In this document: positions 26,244 through 36,742 of the stretch, piece after piece
Layout of the letters: the number at the start of each line of letters is the position of its first letter
How positions within the stretch are numbered: position 1 is the stretch's first letter
Assembly (NCBI RefSeq): GCF_001580025.1
Contig: NZ_LSZO01000135.1
Span: 1 to 64,000 of the forward strand
Source: Ventosimonas gracilis
GTDB lineage: Bacteria; Pseudomonadota; Gammaproteobacteria; Pseudomonadales; Pseudomonadaceae
Reading direction: 5' to 3'
DNA length: 64,000 nt
Made by a program: the position numbers and the translations under genes
The notes under the pieces: model-generated
What the model saw: the letters and a program-made list of their open reading frames with translations, nothing else
What the model was told of the DNA's origin: nothing
Databases searched by the model: none

Positions 26244-26582
26244 ATAGCCAAATACCGTCTTTTAATGATCTACTGATATTAAATTCAGCAATGACTTATT
26301 GAGATTTAATTTAAGACGACACGGCCAGTTTATTTTATGGATTATTCTTGTAGCAGGTTTAGCCCAAAACAAAATAACGCTCAAAAAAGCCTGCAACTTA
26401 TCCAGCACGCGCTGCTTTTTCTTCACTACTGCCGCCAATGGCAGAACTTTCGATGGATTTAAAAACCCTTGCCAAGGGCTTTAGAGACAGTAAATAAGGC
26501 CGATGGTAAGGGATTGGCGCGCTATTGGGGTTAATTTCGGCTAAACTTTGCCTTTTTGACCGGTTGCTTTATTGATGTTTGA

Positions 26583-27731
<1,149 letters not shown>

Positions 27732-27753
27732 GCACTTAATTTTTGGAGTTTTT

Positions 27754-28098
27754 ATGAGTTTTTTGATTCCACAAGCCTTTGCCGATACCACCGCGAGCGT
27801 ACCTGCTGATGCGGCAATGGGCGGCGGGTCTTTTCAGTTTATATTCCTGCTTGGCTTTGTGGCGATTTTCTATTTTATGATTTGGCGACCACAGGCCAAA
27901 CGCAGTAAAGAACATAAAGCACTGATTGGTGGTTTGCAAAAAGGCGATGAAGTCGTTACTGCCGCTGGTATTGCTGGCAAAGTCAGCAAAGTCACGGATG
28001 ACTTTGTACTGGTTGAAGTAGCCGATAAAGTGGAACTTAAGTTCCAAAAAAGCGCTATTGCTGCAACTTTACCCAAAGGCACTTTAAAAGCCATTTAA
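27754..28098 (+). CDS. yajC: Sec translocon accessory subunit YajC
   Basis: A 114-residue single-span membrane protein that joins SecD and SecF. One hydrophobic helix (about 28-45: FIFLLGFVAIFYFMIWRPQ) is followed by the cytosolic domain with LQKGDEVVTAAGIAGKV. It starts 22 bases after tgt; TTGGAG precedes the ATG. Confidence 0.94.
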   Translation: MSFLIPQAFADTTASVPADAAMGGGSFQFIFLLGFVAIFYFMIWRPQAKRSKEHKALIGGLQKGDEVVTAAGIAGKVSKVTDDFVLVEVADKVELKFQKSAIAATLPKGTLKAI

Positions 28099-28151
28099 CT
28101 TTAACTTTCCGCGTGCACTTTATTTAAGTGCGCGTAAAAGCGAGCGGCTGC

Positions 28152-30035
28152 ATGCTGAATAAATATCCCCTGTGGAAATACCTGCTGATTTTGGCCTTTC
28201 TTTGCATTGGCTTGGTCTATGGCATTCCCAATCTTTATCCCGATGACCCGGCCATTCAAATCAGTGGCGCGAGCGCCACACAAGCGATTGAAGAGTCGCT
28301 TTTGCAACGCGCTCAAACAGCACTGGAAGAAGCCGGTATTGCCGTTAAAGCAAGCGAGCTCAATAAACGCGCCGATACCAGCAGCGGCCTGCTGCGCCTT
28401 AACCGTTTGCAAGACCAGCTTCCGGCCAAAGACATCGTGCGCCGCGCCTTGGGGGATGATTATGTGGTCGCGCTCAACCTTGCGCCGACTACGCCAAACT
28501 GGCTGCGCTCGATTGGCGCAAGGCCGATGAAACTGGGGCTGGACCTATCCGGCGGCGTGCATTTTTTGCTCGAAGTGGATATGGAAAAAGCCGTCGCTAC
28601 GCAGCTTAAAGTCTATGAAACCGAGCTTAAAAACCTGCTGCGCCGTGAGCGCATCCGCTATCGCAGCCTGCCCACTCTTGAACGCGCCATCCAATTGGGC
28701 TTTGTCGACGAAAGCGCCTTAAATGGGGCGCAAAGCCTGCTGCGCAAAAGTTTTGCCGATTTTGCCGACTTTGAACTGAGCCGCAGCCAGCAGGGTGAAC
28801 TGCAGGTGCTGCATCTGGCCATGACCGAGGCCAAATACAACCAAATCCGCGATAAATCGATCGAGCAAAACCTCACCACGGTGCGCAATCGCGTGAATGA
28901 ACTGGGCGTATCCGAGCCTTTGGTACAGCGCCAAGGCGGCAGCCGAATAGTAGTAGAACTGCCGGGCGTACAGGATACCGCCGAAGCCAAGCGCATTTTG
29001 GGTGCGACCGCCAACCTCGAACTGCGCTTGGCGGCAAACCCCGATAGCCCGCGCGCGGCGACCGAAACTTTTGAGTTCCGCGATGGCAGCCGCCCGCCCG
29101 CCGCTTTGGAGCGCGACATTATCGTCACAGGTGAAAATGTGGTGGATGCCCGCGCCGCCTTTGACGAACAAGGCCGTCCGCAAGTGGACATCCGTCTCGA
29201 CGGCCACGGCGGCAGCCGCATGCTGGACATCACCCGCGCCAATCTGTATCGCGGCATGGCCGTCGTGTTTATCGAGCAAAAACCCGTTACCCGTTATGTG
29301 CGTGAAACAGCAAACGGCACGGAAAAAGAAACCGCCATACAGACCTTTCGTGAAGAAAAAAGCATCATCAGCCTCGCCACCATTCAAGGCGCGTTTGGTG
29401 AACGCTTTCGCATTACCGGCATCGGCGGTTCTGCAGAAGCCTCAGAACTCGCGCTGCTGATGCGCTCCGGCAGTCTCGCAGCGCCCATGTACTTTGCCGA
29501 AGAACGTACCATCGGTCCCAGCTTGGGTGCGGAAAATATCGCCAAGGGCATTACTTCAACCTGGTGGGCGCTGATTTTTGTCTCAGTCTTTGTGATGCTG
29601 ATTTACCGCTTCTTCGGCCTGCTGGCGACCATCGCGCTAGCCTTTAACCTGGTGCTATTGGTTGGCTTGATGTCGATTATCGGTGCGACTTTAACCTTGC
29701 CTGGTATCGCCGGTATCGTATTAACGCTGGGTATGGCGGTCGATGCCAACGTGCTGATTTATTCGCGTATCCGCGAAGAACTTAAAAACGGGCTGCCCGT
29801 GCAACAAGCCATTCACGAAGGCTTTGACCGCGCCTATAGCGCCATTATCGACAGTAACCTGACCACGTTATTGGTTGGTGCGATTTTATTTGCGCTAGGT
29901 AATGGGCCGATTAAAGGCTTTGCCGTCACGCTTTCGCTTGGCATATTAACTTCATTATTTACCGCCATTATGTTTACCCGCGGCATGGTCAATTTAATCT
30001 TCGGCGGGCGTAACGTTAAGAAACTATGGATCTAA
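28152..30035 (+). CDS. secD: Protein translocase subunit SecD
   Basis: RND-fold subunit that uses the proton motive force to pull exported proteins into the periplasm. 627 residues. One N-terminal helix, a large periplasmic domain with LGLDLSGGVHFLLEV (D1 motif), then five C-terminal helices with GMAVDANVLIYSRIREE (D4 motif). ATG 28152 gives the MLNKYPLWKYLL start typical of SecD; the GTG at 28128 would add eight unlikely residues. Directly followed by secF. Confidence 0.95.
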   Translation: MLNKYPLWKYLLILAFLCIGLVYGIPNLYPDDPAIQISGASATQAIEESLLQRAQTALEEAGIAVKASELNKRADTSSGLLRLNRLQDQLPAKDIVRRALGDDYVVALNLAPTTPNWLRSIGARPMKLGLDLSGGVHFLLEVDMEKAVATQLKVYETELKNLLRRERIRYRSLPTLERAIQLGFVDESALNGAQSLLRKSFADFADFELSRSQQGELQVLHLAMTEAKYNQIRDKSIEQNLTTVRNRVNELGVSEPLVQRQGGSRIVVELPGVQDTAEAKRILGATANLELRLAANPDSPRAATETFEFRDGSRPPAALERDIIVTGENVVDARAAFDEQGRPQVDIRLDGHGGSRMLDITRANLYRGMAVVFIEQKPVTRYVRETANGTEKETAIQTFREEKSIISLATIQGAFGERFRITGIGGSAEASELALLMRSGSLAAPMYFAEERTIGPSLGAENIAKGITSTWWALIFVSVFVMLIYRFFGLLATIALAFNLVLLVGLMSIIGATLTLPGIAGIVLTLGMAVDANVLIYSRIREELKNGLPVQQAIHEGFDRAYSAIIDSNLTTLLVGAILFALGNGPIKGFAVTLSLGILTSLFTAIMFTRGMVNLIFGGRNVKKLWI

Positions 30036-30037
30036 CC

Positions 30038-30952
30038 ATGCGCAAAATCATTCCCTTTATGGCAATACGCAATCTTGCGTTTGCCATTACTGTATTACTG
30101 ACCGTCGTCGGCATTATCGCACTGATTGGCAAAGGCTTAAACTTTGGCCTTGACTTTACCGGCGGCACTTTAATTGAGCTTAAATACCAACAAGCCGCCG
30201 ACTTAGAGCGTATTAAAGCGGAACTTTCGGCAGAAGGCTTTAATGATGCCGTAGTACAAAGTTTTGGTGCCACCACGGATGTATTGGTGCGCTTGCCGGG
30301 GGATGACCCGCAGCTTGGCAACCGTATCGCCGCCGTCCTGCACAAAGCAGGCGGCGACAGCCGTTTTGAACTGGTGCGGGTAGAGTTTGTCGGCCCGCAA
30401 GTCGGCAAGGAACTGCGCGACCAAGGCGGCCTTGCCATGCTGCTCGCCTTGGGTGGCATTCTTTTATATTTGGCTTTTCGCTTTCAGTGGAAGTTTGGCC
30501 TGGGCGCCGTCGCCTCCTTGTTTCACGATACGGTATTAACCCTTGGCATTCTTGCCTTCTTTGGCGTGCCATTTGATTTAACCGTACTGGCCGCCGTGCT
30601 CGCCATGATTGGTTATTCATTAAACGACACCATCATTATTTACGACCGTATCCGCGAGAACTTTCGCGTACTGCGCACAGCCAGCCTGATTGAAAATATC
30701 GATACCTCAGTCACGCAAACCCTGCTGCGCACCTTGGCAACGTCCTTTTCCACCGCACTCGCACTGATTGCCCTGCTGGTCTTCGGCGGCGATACGCTGG
30801 CTAACTTTGCCTTGACCTTATTGATTGGTGTAGTGGTCGGTACTTATTCTTCCGTTTATATCGGCGCAACCGTATTGATTTGGCTAAAACTGACCAGTGA
30901 AGATTTAATCCCGCCGCCGGTTAAAGAGCATGAAGTGGAAGAGATGGTTTAA
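30038..30952 (+). CDS. secF: Protein translocase subunit SecF
   Basis: Partner of SecD in the SecDF-YajC complex. 304 residues from ATG 30038, equal to the Pseudomonas protein. Six helices with the periplasmic domain between the first two, motif GLDFTGGTLIEL and the conserved GYSLNDTIIIYDRIRENFR. An alternative ATG at 30026 overlaps the secD stop by 10 bases and cannot be ruled out. Last gene of the tgt operon. Confidence 0.94.
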   Translation: MRKIIPFMAIRNLAFAITVLLTVVGIIALIGKGLNFGLDFTGGTLIELKYQQAADLERIKAELSAEGFNDAVVQSFGATTDVLVRLPGDDPQLGNRIAAVLHKAGGDSRFELVRVEFVGPQVGKELRDQGGLAMLLALGGILLYLAFRFQWKFGLGAVASLFHDTVLTLGILAFFGVPFDLTVLAAVLAMIGYSLNDTIIIYDRIRENFRVLRTASLIENIDTSVTQTLLRTLATSFSTALALIALLVFGGDTLANFALTLLIGVVVGTYSSVYIGATVLIWLKLTSEDLIPPPVKEHEVEEMV

Positions 30953-31008
30953 AAAACCATAAACAGCTATCTTTTCCGATAATCCTTATGGCTGTTCAGC
31001 GAGTTTGT

Positions 31009-31194
31009 CTGATGAAAACGGCCATATCGATTGAAGATGCTCGGTACGACCAAGCCATTAGGGTTTTTGTCATGGTTCAGTCAACCAGATATACCTTGTC
31101 GCTTACCTTCCCTAAGCAACAAGGTATTGATTTTATCAACGCTCTTTTAAAGACCCGGACAAATAAGGCTGAATGGCCGTTAATACCGCTTTAA
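31009..31194 (+). pseudogene. Short reading frame with an antitoxin-like beginning
   Basis: The frame begins MKTAISIEDARYDQAIRVF, which resembles the first strand and helix of VapB/ribbon-helix-helix antitoxins (MKTAISIPD pattern), but the rest (VMVQSTRYTLSLTFPK...) does not continue the family. It runs into the 3' end of convergent suhB. It is either a decayed antitoxin fragment or chance. No toxin is adjacent. Confidence 0.3.
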
Positions 31195-31951
31195 AACATT
31201 TTGGATTACCGGCGACTATTTGGCTTTTTGGCAAAAACTGTTCGCTACCGGCAAAATCACTGACCAATCCGCCCGCCTCTTGAATGAGCAGCGCACCAGC
31301 GGCCATATCCCATTCAGACAGGCCAAACTCCCAAAAGGCATCAAAACGTCCGGCGGCAACGTAAGCCAAATCCAAACTGGCCGCACCGGCACGGCGCAGT
31401 CCACCGCACTGTTCAGTTAATGCGCGGTACATACCCAGGTAGTTATCCAGTCGCTGGGCATTTTTGTGGTAGACAAAGCCGGTACCCACCAAGGCACCGC
31501 TCAAACTTTTGCGTGAACTTACCCGCAAACGACGGCCATTTAAGCTCGCCCCGTGCCCGCGACTGGCGGTAAATTCTTCCTGGCGCACCGGGTCGAGCAC
31601 TACCGCGTGTTCCAGACGCCCTTTGTATTGGCAGGCAATGCTAATAGCAAAATGCGGTACGCCGCGCAGAAAATTGGTGGTGCCGTCCAGCGGGTCGATA
31701 ATCCACAGATAATCACGCCCCGCACCCTGGCCTTCCATCAGTCCGCTTTCTTCACAGAGAAAACCGTGCTCCGGCCAAGTTTTGCGCAGCGCCTGCACAA
31801 TGCACTGCTCTGCCGCGCGGTCTACCTCACTGACATAATCCCCACTGCTTTTTTCACTAACAGCCAGGCTGTCGAGCCTGTCCATCGAGCGCACAATCAA
31901 CTGCGCCGCACTGCGCGCCGCACGCAGTGCCATATTCAGCATGGGCTGCAT
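31136..31951 (-). CDS. suhB: Inositol-1-monophosphatase family protein SuhB
   Basis: Mg-dependent phosphatase fold; in enterobacteria SuhB also joins the rRNA antitermination complex, and in Pseudomonas it influences virulence gene regulation. 271 residues. The metal-site motifs DPLDGTTNFLRG (first) and the C-terminal SEWDMAAGALLIQEAGG are intact, as is the CEESG acidic ligand. It converges on secF, the same arrangement as in Pseudomonas. Confidence 0.93.
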   Translation of the reverse strand: MQPMLNMALRAARSAAQLIVRSMDRLDSLAVSEKSSGDYVSEVDRAAEQCIVQALRKTWPEHGFLCEESGLMEGQGAGRDYLWIIDPLDGTTNFLRGVPHFAISIACQYKGRLEHAVVLDPVRQEEFTASRGHGASLNGRRLRVSSRKSLSGALVGTGFVYHKNAQRLDNYLGMYRALTEQCGGLRRAGAASLDLAYVAAGRFDAFWEFGLSEWDMAAGALLIQEAGGLVSDFAGSEQFLPKSQIVAGNPKCFKAVLTAIQPYLSGSLKER

Positions 31952-32138
31952 AACAAGATACCGAGAACATCCAAAAGAGCCGCGTATTCTAGCAGCATTG
32001 CAGACGGCAAATAAGACAGACTGTTACCCTTCCAAGTTTTCCTCGCTTGGATAAAAGTGATATTTTTGTCAAATTAAAATCTTGCCGATGCACCATAGAT
32101 AGAGGGTGCTGCATGGCAGCAAAAAGGAGGATAAGTGC

Positions 32139-32954
32139 ATGGAAACCATTATTTTTAGACTGATTGCGCTACTTGCACTCGCGCTTTTGGCGGGTTGCCA
32201 AAACGTGCAGACCACCAGCGGCGGGGCGGTGGGCGTGGAGCGATCGCAGTATATGTTTCTTGGTGTATCGGCGGCGGAAATTGAGCAGCAGTACGCTAAG
32301 TCCTACCAAGATTTGCTGATTAAAGCCGAAGAAAAGAATCTGCTCGATTATGAGAGTAAAAACGCCGAACGAGTCGATACCATCAGCGAACGTCTGATTA
32401 AACAAGCGCCGGTATTTCGCGCCGATGCGGCCAATTGGAACTGGCAGATTGCGCTGATTAAAGACGACACCATCAATGCCAACTGCGGGCCGGGCGGCAA
32501 AATTATTGTTTACACAGGTATTATCGAGAAGCTTCAGTTGACCGATGACGAACTCGCTGCGGTGATTGGTCATGAAATCGCCCATGCCTTGCGTGAGCAC
32601 AGCCGCGAGGCCATCTCCAAGGCGTATCCGATTAACGTAGCCAGTCAGATTGGCTCGCTTTTGGGCTATGCCAATGAGGTGGAGCTTGTCAATCTCGGCG
32701 TGGGATTGCTGATGACCTTGCCGAACAGTCGACAAAATGAAAATGAAGCGGATTTAATTGGCTTGGAGCTCGCCGCCCGCGCGGGCTACAACCCCAATGC
32801 CGCGGTCACCCTGTGGCAAAAAATGGCGGCCAAAGCCGGTGGCGCACCGCTGGAATTTCTCAGTACTCACCCCTCGTCAGAAAACCGCATCAACAACCTG
32901 CAAGCGGTCATTCCCAAAGTGTTGCCGCTTTATCAGCGGGCGAACAAGCACTAA
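32139..32954 (+). CDS. Outer-membrane lipoprotein M48 metalloprotease (LoiP/YggG-like)
   Basis: A 271-residue zinc protease of family M48. Lipoprotein signal ending LLAGC (lipid Cys about 20), catalytic HEIAH motif with a third ligand in NEADLIGLELAARAGYNP, and a C-terminal STHPSSENRI. Such proteins degrade damaged envelope proteins. ATG 32139 has an excellent AAGGAGG site. Its TAA overlaps the stop codon of convergent priA by 3-4 bases. Upstream, 31952-32138 holds only the divergent promoters with suhB. Confidence 0.92.
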   Translation: METIIFRLIALLALALLAGCQNVQTTSGGAVGVERSQYMFLGVSAAEIEQQYAKSYQDLLIKAEEKNLLDYESKNAERVDTISERLIKQAPVFRADAANWNWQIALIKDDTINANCGPGGKIIVYTGIIEKLQLTDDELAAVIGHEIAHALREHSREAISKAYPINVASQIGSLLGYANEVELVNLGVGLLMTLPNSRQNENEADLIGLELAARAGYNPNAAVTLWQKMAAKAGGAPLEFLSTHPSSENRINNLQAVIPKVLPLYQRANKH

Positions 32955-35167
32955 TACAAATCCATCGGGTCGACATCCAGCGACCAGCGCACGCGCCTGC
33001 TGCTGTGCTCGGTTTCCAAAGCGACCAGCCAAGGCGCAAGCAATCGATGCAGTTCGCGGCGGCTAGCCGCTTTTAGCAGCAGTTGAGCGCGATATTTCCC
33101 CGCACGGCGCTCCATTGGCGCAGGGATTGGCCCCAGTAACTCAACACGGCTGCCAAGCTGCGCTTGTTGTTTTTCAGCCAGCAGGCAGGCGTTATCCAAA
33201 AAATCAAGCGCGCGTTTGGGCTTTGGCGCTTCGGCGCGCAGCAGGGCGAGATGGGCAAAAGGCGGTAGCCCTGCGGCTTTGCGCTCTTGCAACGCTTGCC
33301 TTGCAAAGGCTGCGTAGCCCTGTTCGCAAAGCTGCACCAGTAGCGGATGGTCGGCAAAATGGCTTTGAATGATGACTTGCCCGGGCGCATCCGCGCGACC
33401 GGCGCGACCGGCCACTTGCACGATTTGCTGCGCCATGCGCTCGGCGGCGCGAAAGTCCGCCGAAAACAGTCCGCTGTCTGCATCCAAAATGGCCACCAAG
33501 GTCACGCGGGGAAAGTGATGCCCTTTGGCGAGCATCTGCGTGCCTAACAAGATGCACGGCTTGCCGCGCTGCACCCGGCTTAAAAGCTGCTCCAAGGTGC
33601 CTTTGCGGCGGGTGCTGTCACGGTCAATACGCAGCACCGGATAATCCGGGAAGAGAATACCTAAGCGTTGTTCGGCACGTTCGGTACCCGCCCCCAGTGG
33701 CCTTAAATCCACTTGTCCACAATCGGGGCATTGTTTCGGCCTTGGCTTTACATGGCCGCAGTGATGACAGCGCAGCTCGCCGCTTTGCTGATGCAAGGTC
33801 ATCCTTGCGTCACAGCGCGGGCATGCGCTCAGCCAGCCGCAATCGTGACAACAGAGTACCGGCGCAAAACCGCGCCGATTAAGAAACACCAACACTTGCT
33901 GCCCGCTCGCCAATGCCTGCCCTATCGCCTTGGCGAGCGGTTCAGAAATCCCGCTATCGAGCGGCCTGCTTTTAATATCCAGCCGAATAAAACGCACCGC
34001 CGCTGCACCGGCTGCCCGCTGCGCCAAGTGCAGCCATTGGTAGCGTCCCGTTTGCGCGTTATGCAAGGTTTCCAGCGCGGGGGTCGCCGAACCCAGCACA
34101 ATCGGCACCGCCTCTTGCTGCGCGCGCACCAGCGCGAGGTCACGCGCGTGGTAGCGCAGCCCTTCTTGCTGCTTGTAGGAGCTGTCGTGCTCCTCATCAA
34201 TCACTATCAGCCCAAGCCTTGGCAGCGGGGTAAACAGCGCCGAGCGCGTACCAATCACAATATCCGCCTCGCCAAGGCTCGCGGCCAGCCAAGCATCCAG
34301 CCGTTCTTGGTCGCTGCGGGCGGAATGCAGCAGGGCAATCCGCGCATTAAAACGGCAGGTAAAGCGCGACAGCGTCTGCGGCCCCAAATTGATTTCCGGA
34401 ATCAGCACCAGTGCTTGCTTGCCTGATTGCAAAATGGCGTGGATCAGTTGCAGGTAAACCTCGGTCTTGCCGCTGCCGGTCACGCCGTCGAGCAAAAACG
34501 CGGCAAACTCACCCGCTTTGGCCTGCACGGCTGCAAAAGCTGCCTGCTGCTCAGTATTTAAAGTAAGTTCCGGCTGCGCCAACCAATGAGCAGGCGGCGC
34601 GACAGCTGTGTGCCTGTGGGTTTTAACCTCAACCAATCCTTTGCCGAGCAACAGATTTAAGCTCTCGCGGTTTAACTGCAAACGCGCAAGCAACCGCTGC
34701 GGCACACCGTGCGGATGCTGCGCAAGCACTTGCAACACCTGCCGCTGACGCGGCGCACGGGCAAGGCGCGGGTCATCAAGTCTGGCCTGCTCTGCCACTT
34801 GCCAGAACGGCTCCTGCCAGCGCCTTGCAGGCTCGCCCTGACGCAAAAGCAACGGTAGCGCGCAACTTAAGGTATCGCCCAAACTGTGTTGCCAGTAGCT
34901 CGCAGCAAACCGGCACAGGCGCAGCAAGGGCTGCGGGATAACCGGCTGCTCATCCAACACTTCAAGCGCCGCTTTAAGTTTTGCCGGCGCTATATCGGAA
35001 TGGCTTACAACCTCCACCAATACACCGACCATTTGCCGCCTGCCAAAGGGCACAAGCAGGCGAATGCCCGGCTGCAAGTCATCCGCAACCAGCGAAGGCG
35101 GCGGCAGATAGTCAAACAGGCGGCGCAGTGGCGAAGGCAGGGCAAGGCGCAAAATGGGTGAAGACAC
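32951..35167 (-). CDS. priA: Primosomal replication helicase PriA
   Basis: Restarts stalled forks by loading the replicative helicase. 738 residues. N-terminal 3'-DNA-binding domain, helicase motif I GVTGSGKTEVY, DEEH Walker B (IDEEHDSSYKQ), the zinc-binding cysteine set (CCHDCGWLSACPRCD...CHHCGH...CPDCG) and motifs V/VI (GTQMLAKGHHFP, QVAGRAGR). GTG 35167 is preferred over the longer frame: GGAG lies 5 bases upstream and the protein begins as in other PriA. Converges with the M48 protease. Confidence 0.94.
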   Translation of the reverse strand: MSSPILRLALPSPLRRLFDYLPPPSLVADDLQPGIRLLVPFGRRQMVGVLVEVVSHSDIAPAKLKAALEVLDEQPVIPQPLLRLCRFAASYWQHSLGDTLSCALPLLLRQGEPARRWQEPFWQVAEQARLDDPRLARAPRQRQVLQVLAQHPHGVPQRLLARLQLNRESLNLLLGKGLVEVKTHRHTAVAPPAHWLAQPELTLNTEQQAAFAAVQAKAGEFAAFLLDGVTGSGKTEVYLQLIHAILQSGKQALVLIPEINLGPQTLSRFTCRFNARIALLHSARSDQERLDAWLAASLGEADIVIGTRSALFTPLPRLGLIVIDEEHDSSYKQQEGLRYHARDLALVRAQQEAVPIVLGSATPALETLHNAQTGRYQWLHLAQRAAGAAAVRFIRLDIKSRPLDSGISEPLAKAIGQALASGQQVLVFLNRRGFAPVLCCHDCGWLSACPRCDARMTLHQQSGELRCHHCGHVKPRPKQCPDCGQVDLRPLGAGTERAEQRLGILFPDYPVLRIDRDSTRRKGTLEQLLSRVQRGKPCILLGTQMLAKGHHFPRVTLVAILDADSGLFSADFRAAERMAQQIVQVAGRAGRADAPGQVIIQSHFADHPLLVQLCEQGYAAFARQALQERKAAGLPPFAHLALLRAEAPKPKRALDFLDNACLLAEKQQAQLGSRVELLGPIPAPMERRAGKYRAQLLLKAASRRELHRLLAPWLVALETEHSSRRVRWSLDVDPMDLY

Positions 35168-35299
35168 AGGCACTCCAGACAGATGCGCTATCTTAACTGG
35201 CCAGGGCTGTTCCCGTTCCACACATGCGATAAGTCAATAATGGTTAGACCGTTTGGCTTTAACCTACCTTAACCTGCCCTACCTGAATCAGGATTTGTT

Positions 35300-36085
35300 A
35301 TGTTGCTTTTCAACCGACTGCACTTATCTACCCTGTTGCTTATTTTGCTGTGTACAGTAGCCGCCAACAGTTGGGCGAACTGCCCACACCCCGGGAAATT
35401 GCCGGGGTATCAGGTTAAACGGGTGGTCGATGGCGATACTTTGCGCCTTACCGATGGGCGCAGTGTGCGGCTGATTGGGGTGAATACGCCGGAATTAGGC
35501 AGGCGTGGTACGCGTACTGAACCTTACGCCAAAGCAGCCAAAGCGGCGCTGGAAAAACTGGTCACGGCCAGCGGCGGCGTGGTTTTACTCAAAGAAGGCG
35601 CTGAGGCTAAAGACCATTACGGGCGCACGCTGGCTTATCTGTTTGATAAAAACGGACGCAGTATTCAGGCGCAGTTACTCGCACAAGGTTTGGGTTTTTG
35701 GGCGGTTATCGCACCCAATAACGAGTTTTTGGTCTGTTTTCGTGAAGCGGAAAACAGCGCACGCCACGCGCAGCTGGCGCTGTGGAAAAAATCGCCGTTG
35801 CGCACGCCCAAGCAAATCCGCCGTTCCGGTTTTACGCTGATACAAACGCAAATTACTGGTGCCACGAAAAAAGGCAGCAGTCTTTGGCTTTCCACCGATG
35901 GCGCTTTAGTGCTGCAAGTGCCGAAAAGCCGCTTGCGCTATTTTGACCAAGGCGCACTGCAAGCCTTGGTCGGTCAAAAGGTGGAGGCGCGCGGCTGGAT
36001 GATTGAACGCAGCAATCGAAAGCGCGGACAACCGCGCTGGCAGTTGCCGCTGGGCGATAGCTCCATGCTGGTACGGCGCAATTAA
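35300..36085 (+). CDS. Exported thermonuclease (SNase)-fold protein
   Basis: A 261-residue protein: signal peptide (about 1-27, ending SWA), then a staphylococcal-nuclease domain with VVDGDTLRL, RLIGVNTPELG, AKDHYGRTLAYLF and the C-terminal helix segment. Arg and Asp residues expected at the calcium/phosphate site are present (R in VRLIG, D in VVDGDT). A roughly 90-residue C-terminal OB-like part follows the nuclease. Probably a periplasmic or secreted nuclease. 131 bases separate it from divergent priA. Confidence 0.87.
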   Translation: MLLFNRLHLSTLLLILLCTVAANSWANCPHPGKLPGYQVKRVVDGDTLRLTDGRSVRLIGVNTPELGRRGTRTEPYAKAAKAALEKLVTASGGVVLLKEGAEAKDHYGRTLAYLFDKNGRSIQAQLLAQGLGFWAVIAPNNEFLVCFREAENSARHAQLALWKKSPLRTPKQIRRSGFTLIQTQITGATKKGSSLWLSTDGALVLQVPKSRLRYFDQGALQALVGQKVEARGWMIERSNRKRGQPRWQLPLGDSSMLVRRN

Positions 36086-36127
36086 GGTTAAAATGAGCCG
36101 CATTTTCGCTGCCAAGGCTGTTATCAC

Positions 36128-36691
36128 TTGCCTACTACCACCCCTAGCTGGTTTACCCCAGAGCGATGCCAGTGTGCGCCCAAACTGCTCGGTTGGCTGC
36201 TTGATACGGGTTCGCTGACCCGTCGTTTAACCCATCTGGCGGGTGGCGATTTTTCCGTTCGCCCACTTATCGAAGGCTGGCAGCCATTGCGTGATGATGA
36301 ATGTTTAGCGCTTGACGTGCCGTGCGCAAGTCTGGGCTGGGTGCGCGAGGTGCATTTGCTGGGCAGTGGGCGGCCTTGGGTATTTGGGCGCAGCGTGGCG
36401 GTGCAGTCCGCGCTTGCGGCCAGTGATTTTGACCTGAGCGGGCTGGGCAATCGTTCCTTGGGTGAGCTTTTGTTTTGCGAGCAGGATTTTATCCGTGGCG
36501 CGATTGAGCTGTGCCGCTATCCGGCTTCGCTGCTGCCGCCCGATACCCGCGCAGACGGCTTGTGGGGACGGCGCTCGTGCTTTCGTCGGGGAACGCTTGC
36601 GGTATTGGTTGCGGAAATTTGGCTGCCACAACTGCTCGCTGAGCTTGATCTCTCCCGAAGCCCCTCTCCCGCAAACTGCCGGGGGGAGTAA
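36128..36691 (+). CDS. ubiC: Chorismate lyase UbiC
   Basis: Converts chorismate to 4-hydroxybenzoate plus pyruvate, the first committed step of ubiquinone synthesis. 187 residues. Family motifs DTGSLTRRL, GWVREVHLLG, PWVFGRSV and SLGELLF are present. The start is TTG at 36128 (no better start). The last 13 residues (from LSRSPSPAN) are encoded by the dispersed palindromic element at 36649-36690, so the natural C-terminus seems to have been extended by the repeat. ubiA follows. Confidence 0.92.
   Translation: MPTTTPSWFTPERCQCAPKLLGWLLDTGSLTRRLTHLAGGDFSVRPLIEGWQPLRDDECLALDVPCASLGWVREVHLLGSGRPWVFGRSVAVQSALAASDFDLSGLGNRSLGELLFCEQDFIRGAIELCRYPASLLPPDTRADGLWGRRSCFRRGTLAVLVAEIWLPQLLAELDLSRSPSPANCRGE
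36649..36690. repeat. Dispersed palindromic element, copy 5, inside the 3' end of ubiC
   Basis: CCCGAAGCCCCTCTCCCGC followed, after AAACT, by GCCGGGGGGAG. The stop codon of ubiC lies at its right edge, so this copy is translated. Confidence 0.6.
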
Positions 36692-36742
36692 GTTGTCGTA
36701 TGCTTGGCGACCTTAAATCAGCACATCAGGAAGTCCTTAAAG

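Noticed and set aside
28128-28151. GTG start eight codons upstream for secD
   Set aside because: The added residues are not hydrophobic and do not match the family N-terminus; ATG 28152 does.
30953-31008. CCATAA...TTATGG inverted repeat after secF as a terminator
   Set aside because: The loop is long, the stem short and there is no U tract.
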